NCBI RefSeq assembly: GCF_016745835.1
Contig: NZ_JAERVL010000004.1
Span: 1 to 64,000, forward strand
Reading direction: 5' to 3'
DNA length: 64,000 nucleotides
Source: Caldalkalibacillus salinus
GTDB lineage: Bacteria; Bacillota; Bacilli; Caldalkalibacillales; JCM-10596
Both the position numbers and the translations under genes were made by a program. Of the stretch, positions 45,142 through 53,554 are shown piece after piece. Every line of letters begins with the position of its first letter. Position 1 is the first letter of the stretch. The notes under the pieces are model-generated. The model was given only the letters and a program-made list of their open reading frames with translations, was not told the origin of the DNA and made no database searches.

Positions 45142-46077
45142 ATGGAAGCCCTAAGTAAATCTTTAGAACAATGGATGAGCAATAAGAATCTGCACCAACA
45201 GATGAACGCAACCCTAGAACGTTATCTCAATGATCCTTTTTTTCAACAATGGTGGCAGCAGTTCCCTGATTGGACCAAAGATGATCTCACACCATTTCTG
45301 ACGTCAATAAAGGAGTATGTCAAAGAGCAACAACATTGTCAGGGATGTGGTGGTTTGGGCCAGTGCCAGAACTTGATAAGAGGCCATTGTGCTGAATTAA
45401 CAAACTACGGTCAGCAAATTGGAAACGTGTATCAACCTTGTCACTATTACATGAAATCTCAAGAAGAAAACAAACGTGAGAATCTCATACAAAGTCATCA
45501 TGTGCCAAAAGATATCATGGAAGGGTCCTTACGCCTGTTTGATCACCAAGACCAAGGGCGACTGGACGCTTTTAACGCTGTCATGGATTTTTGTTTAAAT
45601 ACAAAGCCTAGGGAAAGTGCAATAGGGTTATACCTCTATGGTCCCTTAGGTGTCGGTAAAAGTTTTCTTTTAGGGGCTGCTTGCAATAAGTTGGCTGAGC
45701 GTGGGATTGCGAGTTATATGGTATATACGCCCGATTTCTTCCGTGAGATGAAAGGGGCTATCGCTGAACACAAAGTAGATGAGAAACTACAGCTTCTAAA
45801 GGAAATACCTGTCCTGATCTTTGATGATATCGGTGCGGAAACGATGTCCGCCTGGGCTAGGGATGAAGTGCTGGGCTCTATACTACAATACCGCGTCATG
45901 GAGCGTTTGCCCACTTTATATACGTCTAACTATAACTATGAACAACTAGAAGAGCACCTTGCTTATTCTCAAAAGGGCGGGATTGAGCAGCTAAAAGCTA
46001 AACGAATCATGGAGCGTATACGTCACTATACGGACGCCTATTTCGTCAATGGTGTTAACCGCAGGAGTCGTTCTTAA
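45142..46077 (+). CDS. dnaI: Helicase loader DnaI
   Basis: A 311-aa AAA+ loader for the replicative helicase. The N-terminal zinc module holds C66, C69, C75 and H82-C83 (CQGCGGLGQC). Walker A is GPLGVGKS at 167-174, Walker B IPVLIFDDIGAE. ATG 45142 has GGGGGAG upstream and begins one base after dnaB ends, so they are coupled. Length agrees with B. subtilis DnaI. Confidence 0.95.
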   Translation: MEALSKSLEQWMSNKNLHQQMNATLERYLNDPFFQQWWQQFPDWTKDDLTPFLTSIKEYVKEQQHCQGCGGLGQCQNLIRGHCAELTNYGQQIGNVYQPCHYYMKSQEENKRENLIQSHHVPKDIMEGSLRLFDHQDQGRLDAFNAVMDFCLNTKPRESAIGLYLYGPLGVGKSFLLGAACNKLAERGIASYMVYTPDFFREMKGAIAEHKVDEKLQLLKEIPVLIFDDIGAETMSAWARDEVLGSILQYRVMERLPTLYTSNYNYEQLEEHLAYSQKGGIEQLKAKRIMERIRHYTDAYFVNGVNRRSRS

Positions 46078-46078
46078 A

Positions 46079-46129
46079 AGAGACCCCGTACAATCGGGTG
46101 TCTCTTTTTTTTACCGCTTGTACGGGGTC
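46079..46129 (+). terminator. Terminator overlapping an alternative hairpin
   Basis: Terminator: AGAGAC-CCCG (46079-46088) with CGGG-T-GTCTCT (46095-46105) and T to 46112. Alternative: GACCCCGTACA (46082-46092) pairs perfectly with TGTACGGGGTC (46119-46129), 11 bp. The two exclude each other, so the site could act as an attenuator for the transporter gene downstream. Confidence 0.7.
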
Positions 46130-46197
46130 ACAACCTGTATACACGAACGCCTACCTCTTCTCATACACTGCAGTATCAGTTGAAGGAGGGGGAGGTC

Positions 46198-47631
46198 TTG
46201 GACATTACGTTATCCCATTGGTTATATTTGATAGGCACCTTCATCATCATCGTGACAATGCTATTCAGAAGAAATGTTGTCGTACCGGCCATTTTAGTGA
46301 CGTTTTTTGTGACGTGGAGTTACTCAGGGTCAATCATTGTGGGTCTTCAGTCTATGTTTAAAGCAAGTTTAACAGCCGCAGGAGAACTATTTGATATCTT
46401 TCTCATTATTGCCGTGATGACAGCACTCTTACATGCTCTAAAGACTGTTGAGGCAGATCAGAAAATGATTATTCCTTTTCAGCGTATCATGAAGAATGCC
46501 CATATTTCGTTTTGGGTTCTCGTCCTTGTGACTTATACTATTTCATTGTTTTTCTGGCCAACACCGGCGGTTCCTTTAGTTGGAGCCATCCTTATACCCG
46601 TGGCCATTCGCTCTGGGCTACCCGCTGTGGGTGCAGGAATGGCGATTGCGATATCAGGACAGGGGATGGCGCTTTCGTCAGATTATATTATTCAAATTGC
46701 GCCAACATTGAGTGCAAGTGCGGCTCAACTAGATGTCGCTGCAATTTCAGACCGTGCACTTACCCTATCATTGATTGCAGGTGGGACGGCACTCTTTATC
46801 GCGTACTTATCCTTACGAAAAAAAATGGAAAACCCTTCCGATTCCCACCTTCAGCAGTGGGAGAAAGAAAATAGGAAAGTAAATCGTGCTGAAAGTAATG
46901 AGAGCCAACAAATAACGATGACAAAAAATCAGTTAAAAGGGAAATGTTTTGCTTTCTTTGTACCACTGACATTTTTGTTCATCGTGGTCTACATGGCGTA
47001 TGCAAAATTTTCACCCCATATGGAGACGATTCAGGGTGGAGATGGTGCAGCCCTTATAGGGGGTGCAGCTTTAATGCTGCTTATAACGACAACCTTAACA
47101 AAAGACATTAAAGCTTCATTAGAACAGGTTAGTACGCACATTATTGAAGGCCTATTATTTGCTTTTAAAGCGATGGGAATTGTACTGCCTATCGCTGGAT
47201 TCTTTTTCTTAGGGAGTGGGGAAACAGCGACTAAAATAATCGGTCAATCGTCAGAAGCGCCAGCGTTTTTATTCGAATTGCTTGAAGCAGGGCAGCATAT
47301 CATTCCGGAGAATGTTTGGTTTAGTGCGTTTGGGATACTGTTACTTGGCATGGTGACCGGTTTAGATGGATCTGGCTTCTCCGGATTACCCCTTACAGGC
47401 GCCTTATCAGAGCCTCTCGGCGCAGCCGTGGGCATGGATCCCGTTACCTTAGCTGCTTTGGGACAGTTAGGTGCGATTTGGGTTGGTGGGGGGACGTTGA
47501 TAGCTTGGTCGTCACTTGTAGCCGTCGCAGGTTTTGCTAAAGTCCCCGTAATGACCTTAGTCAGATCCAATTTTATCCCTGTTATACTAGGCTTAATAAC
47601 CGCTACGATCGTGGCCATCCTCTTTTTCTAA
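46198..47631 (+). CDS. Polytopic membrane transporter, family not recognised
   Basis: A 477-aa protein with about 11-12 hydrophobic segments and a polar loop (about 215-255). Two related stretches, GAGMAIAISGQGMALSSDY and GMVTGLDGSGFSGLPL, suggest inverted repeats as in the ion-transporter superfamily. I cannot name its substrate. TTG 46198 is taken as start, with AGGAGG 7 bases before it; TTG 46180 lies upstream of this site. It stands alone between dnaI and clpE. Confidence 0.7.
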   Translation: MDITLSHWLYLIGTFIIIVTMLFRRNVVVPAILVTFFVTWSYSGSIIVGLQSMFKASLTAAGELFDIFLIIAVMTALLHALKTVEADQKMIIPFQRIMKNAHISFWVLVLVTYTISLFFWPTPAVPLVGAILIPVAIRSGLPAVGAGMAIAISGQGMALSSDYIIQIAPTLSASAAQLDVAAISDRALTLSLIAGGTALFIAYLSLRKKMENPSDSHLQQWEKENRKVNRAESNESQQITMTKNQLKGKCFAFFVPLTFLFIVVYMAYAKFSPHMETIQGGDGAALIGGAALMLLITTTLTKDIKASLEQVSTHIIEGLLFAFKAMGIVLPIAGFFFLGSGETATKIIGQSSEAPAFLFELLEAGQHIIPENVWFSAFGILLLGMVTGLDGSGFSGLPLTGALSEPLGAAVGMDPVTLAALGQLGAIWVGGGTLIAWSSLVAVAGFAKVPVMTLVRSNFIPVILGLITATIVAILFF

Positions 47632-47686
47632 TTAGACTGTGTAGATTATATTTTTGAGTATATAAAAAGATGTGGTATTTATAAAT

Positions 47687-47726
47687 AAAAAAGCCTAAAC
47701 CTGCTCATCCGTTACAGGTTTAGGCT
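47687..47726 (-). terminator. Terminator of clpE
   Basis: AGCCTAAACCTG (47692-47703) pairs with CAGGTTTAGGCT (47715-47726); on the minus strand it is followed by TTTTTTATTTA. Confidence 0.8.
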
Positions 47727-47840
47727 ATGACTTATATTCTGTTCTGTATTTTATCAATAAACATCTCCATATAAACACATCACGCACGTTTATCTCACAG
47801 GATGCTTGTTTTGAGCCAGATGACTTGACTAGATTTTCAA

Positions 47841-50018
47841 TTAATGATAATGAACGTGTGATTGTGTTTCACTAACTGCATTTGAAGTTACTTTCAATTG
47901 ACCGTGATCAGAGAAATGAACGGTGATGTGGGTCACATCGTTAGATTCTAAGAGTATATCAGTGATACGATCTTCTATCTGCTCCTGTACCACTCTGCGT
48001 AAAGGACGTGCCCCAAACTCATATGAATGACCTAACGTCACAAGTTTCTCTTTCGCCTCAGAAGTGACGTTCAACGTCATGTTTTGTTCAGCGAGCGCTG
48101 TTTGCAGCTCTTCTAACATGATATCCACAATTTTTAAAAGATCTTCTCTGCCTAGAGGTTGGAATTCGATAATGCTGTCAAATCTATTAAGAAATTCTGG
48201 TTTGAAGTAACCGCTAAGGGATTGAACCACTGAACTTTGCTGTGCTTCAGCGTCATGAGCAAAACCGAGTGTTCCTTTGCGTTCGGTGACACCAGCATTA
48301 CTTGTCATGATAATCACGGTGTCCCTGAAACTCACTCTTCTACCTTGGCTATCAGTGAGATGGCCATCTTCTAGAATTTGTAGGAACATGTGTTGGACAT
48401 CAGGATGAGCTTTTTCAATCTCATCAAGTAGGATAATGCTATAAGGTTGGCGACGCACTTTTTCCGTTAATTGTCCGGCCTCTTCGTGTCCAACATAACC
48501 TGGAGGAGAGCCGATTAACTTAGATACAGCATGTTTTTCCATAAATTCACTCATATCTAAGCGAATCATGGCATCCCGGTCACCGAACAGCTCTTCAGCC
48601 AGACTCTTGCTCAGTTCAGTTTTTCCGACCCCGGTTGGACCGACAAAAAGGAATGTTCCCACTGGACGACTATGACGTTTTAACCCAGTGCGGCTCCGAC
48701 GTATTGCTTTAGTAACTTTGTCTATCGCTTCGGATTGCCCAATCACTTTAGAGGAGAGACGTTGTCCCAGTGCCCTAAGTTTATACTGTTCGTCTTCCTG
48801 TAGTCTGCTAACCGGAATACCCGTTTTATTTTCAACAATGTGTTGAATATCCGTCGCTTTTACTTGCACATTGAGATTTGTTGAACCCTCATTTTGCGTT
48901 TTAACTTGTTCCAATTGTTCAAGTAACGTTTGTTCGTTATCACGAAGTTTAGCGGCTTGTTCGTAGTCTTCTACTCGGGTGGCCTCTTCTTTTTGGGCCC
49001 TGACTTGTTCTATCTGATTCTCAATGTTAGTTGTATCTCGTTGCGTCACTGAGAGGTTTGCCTTAGAACCTGCTTCATCTAATAGATCAATCGCCTTGTC
49101 TGGTAGATGACGATCTTGAATGTAGCGATGACTGAGGTTTACGCAAGCTTCAATGGCCTCGTTTGTAAATTGCACACCGTGATAATCTTCATACTTTGTT
49201 TGAATCCCTTTTAAGATTTGTATAGCGTCTTCCACAGTTGGCTCATGAACCATGACAGGCTGTAGTCGACGTTCTAAAGCAGCGTCTTTTTCGATCTGAC
49301 GATATTCTTTTAACGTTGTGGCTCCGATTAATTGAAGCTCACCACGTGCGAGTGCTGGTTTTAGAATATTACCAGCATCCATGGAACCTTCGGCAGAACC
49401 CGCTCCGACGATAAGATGAATTTCATCAACGAATAATATGACATTTTGACGTTCTTGTAACTCTGCTACGAGATTCTTCATTCGTTCTTCAAATTGTCCT
49501 CTAATCCCCGTATTGGAGACGAGTGAGGCCACATCTAAGAGATAGATCTCTTTATCCGTTAGTTTAGAAGGCACTTGTCCTTCTATCATGTTAAGCGCAA
49601 GACCTTCTGCAATAGCCGTCTTACCGACCCCAGGTTCCCCGATCAAGACAGGGTTGTTTTTATGACGTCGATTTAAAGCTTCAATGACACGCGTGACTTC
49701 CTTATCTCGGCCTATAACGGGATCAATCAGTCCCGCCTTGGCAGATTCGGTAAGGTTGGTACCGAGCTCATCGAGAAGTCCGCCACCAGCGCGTTTTTGA
49801 GATTGTCCTTCTTTTGATTGACCATCACCAGAAGACAAACCATGAATGAAATCATTAAAGGAAGAGCCATCCATCATAGGGTTCATATCTGACGATGACA
49901 TTTTAGCTCTCAACTCTCGATAACATGATTCACACAAATTGAGTTGGTGTTTTTGTCCGTTCGTTTGTACAAACATTTTTATATCAGCATTGTTGAGATG
50001 ACAATGATCACATAGCAT
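47841..50018 (-). CDS. clpE: ATP-dependent unfoldase ClpE
   Basis: A 725-aa Clp/Hsp100 ATPase that partners ClpP in protein degradation after stress. The N-terminal zinc finger (C3, C6, C29, C32) identifies ClpE. Two AAA+ modules follow: GEPGVGKT at 128-135 and GPTGVGKT near 467, separated by a UVR-like coiled region. A His-rich end (HVHYH) is seen. ATG 50018 with AAGGGGTG upstream is preferred to GTG 50027. CtsR-type operators lie about 170-220 bases upstream. Confidence 0.94.
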   Translation of the reverse strand: MLCDHCHLNNADIKMFVQTNGQKHQLNLCESCYRELRAKMSSSDMNPMMDGSSFNDFIHGLSSGDGQSKEGQSQKRAGGGLLDELGTNLTESAKAGLIDPVIGRDKEVTRVIEALNRRHKNNPVLIGEPGVGKTAIAEGLALNMIEGQVPSKLTDKEIYLLDVASLVSNTGIRGQFEERMKNLVAELQERQNVILFVDEIHLIVGAGSAEGSMDAGNILKPALARGELQLIGATTLKEYRQIEKDAALERRLQPVMVHEPTVEDAIQILKGIQTKYEDYHGVQFTNEAIEACVNLSHRYIQDRHLPDKAIDLLDEAGSKANLSVTQRDTTNIENQIEQVRAQKEEATRVEDYEQAAKLRDNEQTLLEQLEQVKTQNEGSTNLNVQVKATDIQHIVENKTGIPVSRLQEDEQYKLRALGQRLSSKVIGQSEAIDKVTKAIRRSRTGLKRHSRPVGTFLFVGPTGVGKTELSKSLAEELFGDRDAMIRLDMSEFMEKHAVSKLIGSPPGYVGHEEAGQLTEKVRRQPYSIILLDEIEKAHPDVQHMFLQILEDGHLTDSQGRRVSFRDTVIIMTSNAGVTERKGTLGFAHDAEAQQSSVVQSLSGYFKPEFLNRFDSIIEFQPLGREDLLKIVDIMLEELQTALAEQNMTLNVTSEAKEKLVTLGHSYEFGARPLRRVVQEQIEDRITDILLESNDVTHITVHFSDHGQLKVTSNAVSETQSHVHYH

Positions 50019-50189
50019 ACTTTTCACCCCTTATAATGTTCGTAATGATCTATTGTATAAATCATAAAATGTAATCCTAAAAAATTAAATAAAACACGTC
50101 AAACACTATACAGTGCCATTAGACAGACAGTGTCTTTTAACATAAAAAAAAGTCTGATGCTAACGTATGATGTATTTTAACCAGTTTAA

Positions 50190-50240
50190 TTTGACCTTAG
50201 CTGACCTTTGCTAACCATTATAATTTGACCATATTTGACT
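50190..50240 (-). promoter_or_regulatory. CtsR operators of clpE
   Basis: Heptads TTTGACC, GCTGACC and GCTAACC (50190-50216) are spaced by three bases; a second site TTTGACC-ATA-TTTGACT lies at 50224-50240. Read on the minus strand these are GGTCAAA-type direct repeats, the CtsR heat-shock operator. B. subtilis clpE is likewise controlled by several CtsR boxes. Confidence 0.88.
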
Positions 50241-50245
50241 TTCAA
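50217..50245 (-). promoter_or_regulatory. Sigma-A-type promoter of clpE
   Basis: On the minus strand TTGAAA (50245-50240), a 17-base spacer and TATAAT (50222-50217). It overlaps the CtsR heptads, so bound CtsR would block polymerase. Confidence 0.8.
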
Positions 50246-50361
50246 GTGGGGATCATTGGAAAATAAAAATCCCCCATAAAGACGTGGAGGATTTAGCTTG
50301 ATCAAACGGTTGTGTCGGATGAATTTTGAGGGGGCAGTGTATTACTTATTTTTTAGGCACA

Positions 50362-50400
50362 TAAAAAAAGCCTTATAGATTAAATCAACCTATAAGACTT
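50362..50400 (-). terminator. Terminator of the DUF3231 gene
   Basis: AAG-CTTATAG pairs with CTATAAG-CTT (50368-50400); on the minus strand TTTTTTTAT follows. Bases 50246-50361 show no gene. Confidence 0.7.
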
Positions 50401-50420
50401 CTTTTAACTATGTGATCAGT

Positions 50421-50930
50421 TTATTCTTCCACTTTGTTTAAATGAAGTGGGGGTGGAGTTAACCATCCTTTTTCTTTTAGTAATCTTAGCATTTTCCCTC
50501 CTAACGTGGCACGCTGTGTGTGGAACTGAGCGTACATCGCGATAAGGTCTTCTCGGATGCCTTGACCCATATATGTACTGCATGCGACTAGACCCGCCGA
50601 ACTGTCTGCTGCGATCATCGTCGCGATCTCAGGATCATTAAAACGTGCACCGGTAGGGATATCTTCTAAGTTAGCGTGAGGCCTTTCAGGAGGTGTAGGG
50701 GGTAACCCGATTTCATTTTCCTTCAGTACCTGCTCTAATTGCTCTATTTCTTGTTTTGTATTGTCCATAATGTTCAGGATAAGCTGTTTTAAATCTTCAT
50801 CCCCCACATGATTAATGAGTGTTTGGTAGGAAACTAATTTCCCTTTTGCCATCAATAAAAATGTCCATGTCCCATAAACTTCTCCATAGTGCATTGGCTC
50901 TTCTTTTGGATTTCCACTTAATATTCCCAT
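50421..50930 (-). CDS. DUF3231-type ferritin-like protein
   Basis: A 169-aa helical protein starting MGILSGNPKEEPMHYGEVYG, as in DUF3231 members of Bacillales, some of which are linked to spore coats. Helices (AKGKLVSYQTLINHVGDEDL) suggest a four-helix, ferritin-like core, but a full set of iron ligands is not evident. ATG 50930 has AGGAGG 6 bases upstream; ATG 50960 with AGGTGG would add 10 residues. Function unknown. Confidence 0.75.
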   Translation of the reverse strand: MGILSGNPKEEPMHYGEVYGTWTFLLMAKGKLVSYQTLINHVGDEDLKQLILNIMDNTKQEIEQLEQVLKENEIGLPPTPPERPHANLEDIPTGARFNDPEIATMIAADSSAGLVACSTYMGQGIREDLIAMYAQFHTQRATLGGKMLRLLKEKGWLTPPPLHLNKVEE

Positions 50931-51082
50931 TTTCATCCTCCTAATAAAATCTATGTTCATGTATTTACCACCTATAAAATGTTGTCTATTGATTAAAATA
51001 ACCTGTCTTTGACATTTTATGTATGGGATAAAAATCATTGTAATTAAGAAGTTAGACATTAGAGGAGTGGGAAGAGCTATAT

Positions 51083-51105
51083 AAAAAAAAGACCCCTTAG
51101 GGGCC
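51083..51105 (-). terminator. Terminator left from a lost gene
   Basis: CCCC (51093-51096) and GGGG (51100-51103) form a short stem, followed on the minus strand by TCTTTTTTTT. It sits after the stop of the dehydrogenase fossil. Confidence 0.65.
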
Positions 51106-51138
51106 AGGGCCAGTGAAAAATAAAAACTTAATATTAAT

Positions 51139-51255
51139 TCATGCTAAACCGCCATCGACGACAACATTTTGACCGGTTATAATTCGACTCCATCGACTCC
51201 ATGTAGAAGCAAAGCACGTTCGTGTCCAATTGAAGTCAACCACCTCGTCAGCTGA
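51139..51255 (-). pseudogene. 3' fossil of a short-chain dehydrogenase
   Basis: Read on the minus strand one frame ends SRIITGQNVVVDGGLA and stop, the classic SDR C-terminus, with SADEVVD and FAS before it in the expected order. A 9-bp in-frame duplication (TGGAGTCGA twice) is visible. The homology fades at about 51255 near the tRNA terminator; the Rossmann N-terminal 80% is absent. There is no start or ribosome binding site. Confidence 0.75.
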
Positions 51256-51270
51256 CTGTTGACTCTGATA

Positions 51271-51299
51271 ATAAAAAAAGTCAACCATACAGGTTGACT
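51271..51299 (-). terminator. Terminator of tRNA-Ala
   Basis: AGTCAACC (51279-51286) pairs with GGTTGACT (51292-51299); on the minus strand TTTTTTATTAT follows, 37 bases after the tRNA end. Confidence 0.8.
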
Positions 51300-51335
51300 C
51301 CTTTGTATTTATAAGTTTTTTTAATGGTTTATGTA

Positions 51336-51411
51336 TGGTGGAGCATAGCGGGCTCGAACCGCTGACCTCTTCGCTGCCAGCGAAGCGCTCTCCCAGCTGA
51401 GCTAATGCCCC
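51336..51411 (-). tRNA. tRNA-Ala(GGC)
   Basis: 76 bases on the minus strand, GGGGCAT acceptor pairing with ATGCTCC, D-arm TAGCTCAGCTGGGAGAGC, anticodon arm CTTCGC-TGGCAGC-GAAG with anticodon GGC at 51376-51378, T-arm GGTTCGAGCC and an encoded CCA end. Confidence 0.97.
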
Positions 51412-51567
51412 AAAATGTTATGAGCAAAGACATGTGTATGCTTTGCGAGAATAATTATAGCAACTTTATAACGCAAATGCAACTCATTTTTGATTCATTG
51501 TCTTATATATTAATTGATGACTTATTTTTTGCTGTCATAAGACGACGGTAGCAGTGCATAAGATGTT

Positions 51568-51618
51568 GTCACGAGGAAAGGCTTCGTTTTAATCAAAACG
51601 GGGCTTCCTTCGTGTGAC
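51568..51618 (+). promoter_or_regulatory. Long imperfect hairpin upstream of the ABC genes
   Basis: GTCAC at 51568 pairs with GTGAC at 51614-51618, and inside GGAA pairs with TTCC and CGTTTT with AAAACG around AATC. No T tail follows. It lies upstream of the promoter at 51700, so it is not in that leader. The rest of 51412-51767 is AT-rich without a gene. Confidence 0.45.
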
Positions 51619-51699
51619 TAAAATTAAAGGCAAGGGCAAGAAAATATAAAGTTCCGAAACTTTTTAAATGTTTTTGTGTCTAAAATATGGAAATAGGGG

Positions 51700-51728
51700 T
51701 TGAAAAATAATTCGATAACCGATATATT
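51700..51728 (+). promoter_or_regulatory. Sigma-A-type promoter of the ABC exporter operon
   Basis: TTGAAA (51700-51705), 17 bases, TATATT (51723-51728), 48 bases before the first start codon. Confidence 0.75.
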
Positions 51729-51775
51729 ATGTTTATTGTCATTTTTTTGACATTTCTAAAAAAGGGGTGGATGTT

Positions 51776-53542
51776 GTGGAAACCTTTAAAAGGTTAAAAG
51801 CCTTTTATTGGCCCTATAAGCGTTTCTTTTTTGGTTCTATTATAGGGCTTATATTTGCAACGGCAATTACCGTCGTTTATCCATTGATCCTAAGGTTTGT
51901 GATTGATGACGTATTTCTTGCAGGTCAATGGGAGTTGGTCCCTTATCTCGCCTTTGGATTTATCCTCATTATGGCACTGAAGGGAATAGCGACCTACATT
52001 CATCAATTCTTTGGAGATATGTTTGGCATCCGTGCTGTGTATTTGCTACGTAATGCGTTATATAAAAAGCTTCAATATTTACCTTTCCGCTATTACGATA
52101 ACGCTAAAACGGGAGACCTCATGTCCCGTTTGACTGCAGACGTAGAAGGCTTTCGTTTTTTTCTTTCCTTTGGTTTTGCTCAATTACTTAACTTTGTTCT
52201 GTTGGTCAGTTTCAGTTTGGGGATTATGCTGTACATAAACGTACCCTTGGCTTTGGTTACATTAGGTGCCATGCCTTTTCTAGCGATCGTGGTTTTTCGA
52301 TTTGATAAAAAGGTACATCCTGCTTTTACAAACATCCGTAAATCTTTTGCTCAGCTAACAACAAAGGTACAAGAAAACATCAGTGGGATGAACACCGTCA
52401 AATCCTTATCTAAAGAAGACTTTGAGATCGGACGATTTGTTGATAAAAACGATCATTATAAACAAAGCTTTCTCCATACATCTAGCATATGGGCCAAATT
52501 CTTTCCCATGATGGAATTTATCGGACATATATGTGTGGTCGTACTGCTTGCTTATGGTGGCTTTCTAGTAATTGAAGGGACTTTGAATCCTGGGGACCTC
52601 GTTGCCTTTTTTAGTTTAGTTTGGTTTATTATTGGACCGATGATGCAGTTAGGGTTTATTGTGAATACTTTTTCTCAATCAAAAGCGTCTGGGGAAAGAT
52701 TATTAGAAGTGCTAGATGTCCCAGAAGATATCGTGAGTCCTTCCCAACCCGTTGAGTTAACTGGCGAGCGTTTAGAAGGTCATGTGCGTTTTGAGCACGT
52801 GAGCCATCGTTATAGTGAAGATGAGGAAGAATATGCCTTACATGACGTGTCTTTTGATGCACCGAAGGGCACCACGATAGGTCTCATCGGGGCCACGGGA
52901 TCAGGTAAAACGTCACTGACGCAATTGTTGACAAGGTTTTATGAGGCAAACGACGGGGATATCACCATTGACGATATTGATATCAAGCGTTACGCCCTAG
53001 AAACATTAAGGAAAAATGTAGGTGTCGTCCTACAGGAAACGTTTCTGTTCTCATGCTCAATTAAGGATAACATCTGCTATGGGCGTCCACAGGCGAGTAT
53101 GGATGACATCATAGATGCGGCTAAAAGAGCCCAAGCGCATGATTTTATTATGGAACTTCCTGAAGGTTACGACACCATGTTAGGTGAACGTGGTATGGGA
53201 CTATCGGGAGGGCAGAAACAAAGAGTGGCTATCGCCAGAGCACTCTTAATAGATCCGAGTATTCTTATATTGGATGACGCCACAAGTGCCGTAGACATGG
53301 AAACCGAAGTTAAGATCCAGGCTGCACTTCATGAAGTGATGGACGGCAGGACAACATTTGTCATTGCCCACCGTATCTCATCTATTCGTCACGCTGACGA
53401 GATTTTAGTGCTTGATAAAGGAAGGGTCATCGAAAGAGGTACCCACGACGAACTCGTCGAATTAAATGGAGCCTACAGACGCATTTACGACATACAGTTC
53501 AAGGACCGACAAACGGTTATGCAGAACCAAGCGGTGCTGTAA
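51776..53542 (+). CDS. ABC exporter subunit, BmrC/YheI-like
   Basis: A 588-aa half-transporter: six membrane helices (about 15-310) and an ATPase domain with GATGSGKTS, signature LSGGQKQR and Walker B ILILDD. The usual catalytic Glu after Walker B is Asp, marking the degenerate-site member of a heterodimer as in B. subtilis BmrC. GTG 51776 has AAGGGG 8 bases upstream; GTG 51767 overlaps that site. Its partner starts 12 bases after its stop. Confidence 0.9.
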   Translation: METFKRLKAFYWPYKRFFFGSIIGLIFATAITVVYPLILRFVIDDVFLAGQWELVPYLAFGFILIMALKGIATYIHQFFGDMFGIRAVYLLRNALYKKLQYLPFRYYDNAKTGDLMSRLTADVEGFRFFLSFGFAQLLNFVLLVSFSLGIMLYINVPLALVTLGAMPFLAIVVFRFDKKVHPAFTNIRKSFAQLTTKVQENISGMNTVKSLSKEDFEIGRFVDKNDHYKQSFLHTSSIWAKFFPMMEFIGHICVVVLLAYGGFLVIEGTLNPGDLVAFFSLVWFIIGPMMQLGFIVNTFSQSKASGERLLEVLDVPEDIVSPSQPVELTGERLEGHVRFEHVSHRYSEDEEEYALHDVSFDAPKGTTIGLIGATGSGKTSLTQLLTRFYEANDGDITIDDIDIKRYALETLRKNVGVVLQETFLFSCSIKDNICYGRPQASMDDIIDAAKRAQAHDFIMELPEGYDTMLGERGMGLSGGQKQRVAIARALLIDPSILILDDATSAVDMETEVKIQAALHEVMDGRTTFVIAHRISSIRHADEILVLDKGRVIERGTHDELVELNGAYRRIYDIQFKDRQTVMQNQAVL

Positions 53543-53554
53543 GGGGGAGTGAAT

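Noticed and set aside
47244-47618. 124-codon minus-strand frame inside the transporter gene
   Set aside because: Pro/Ser/Thr-rich antisense shadow with no ribosome binding site.
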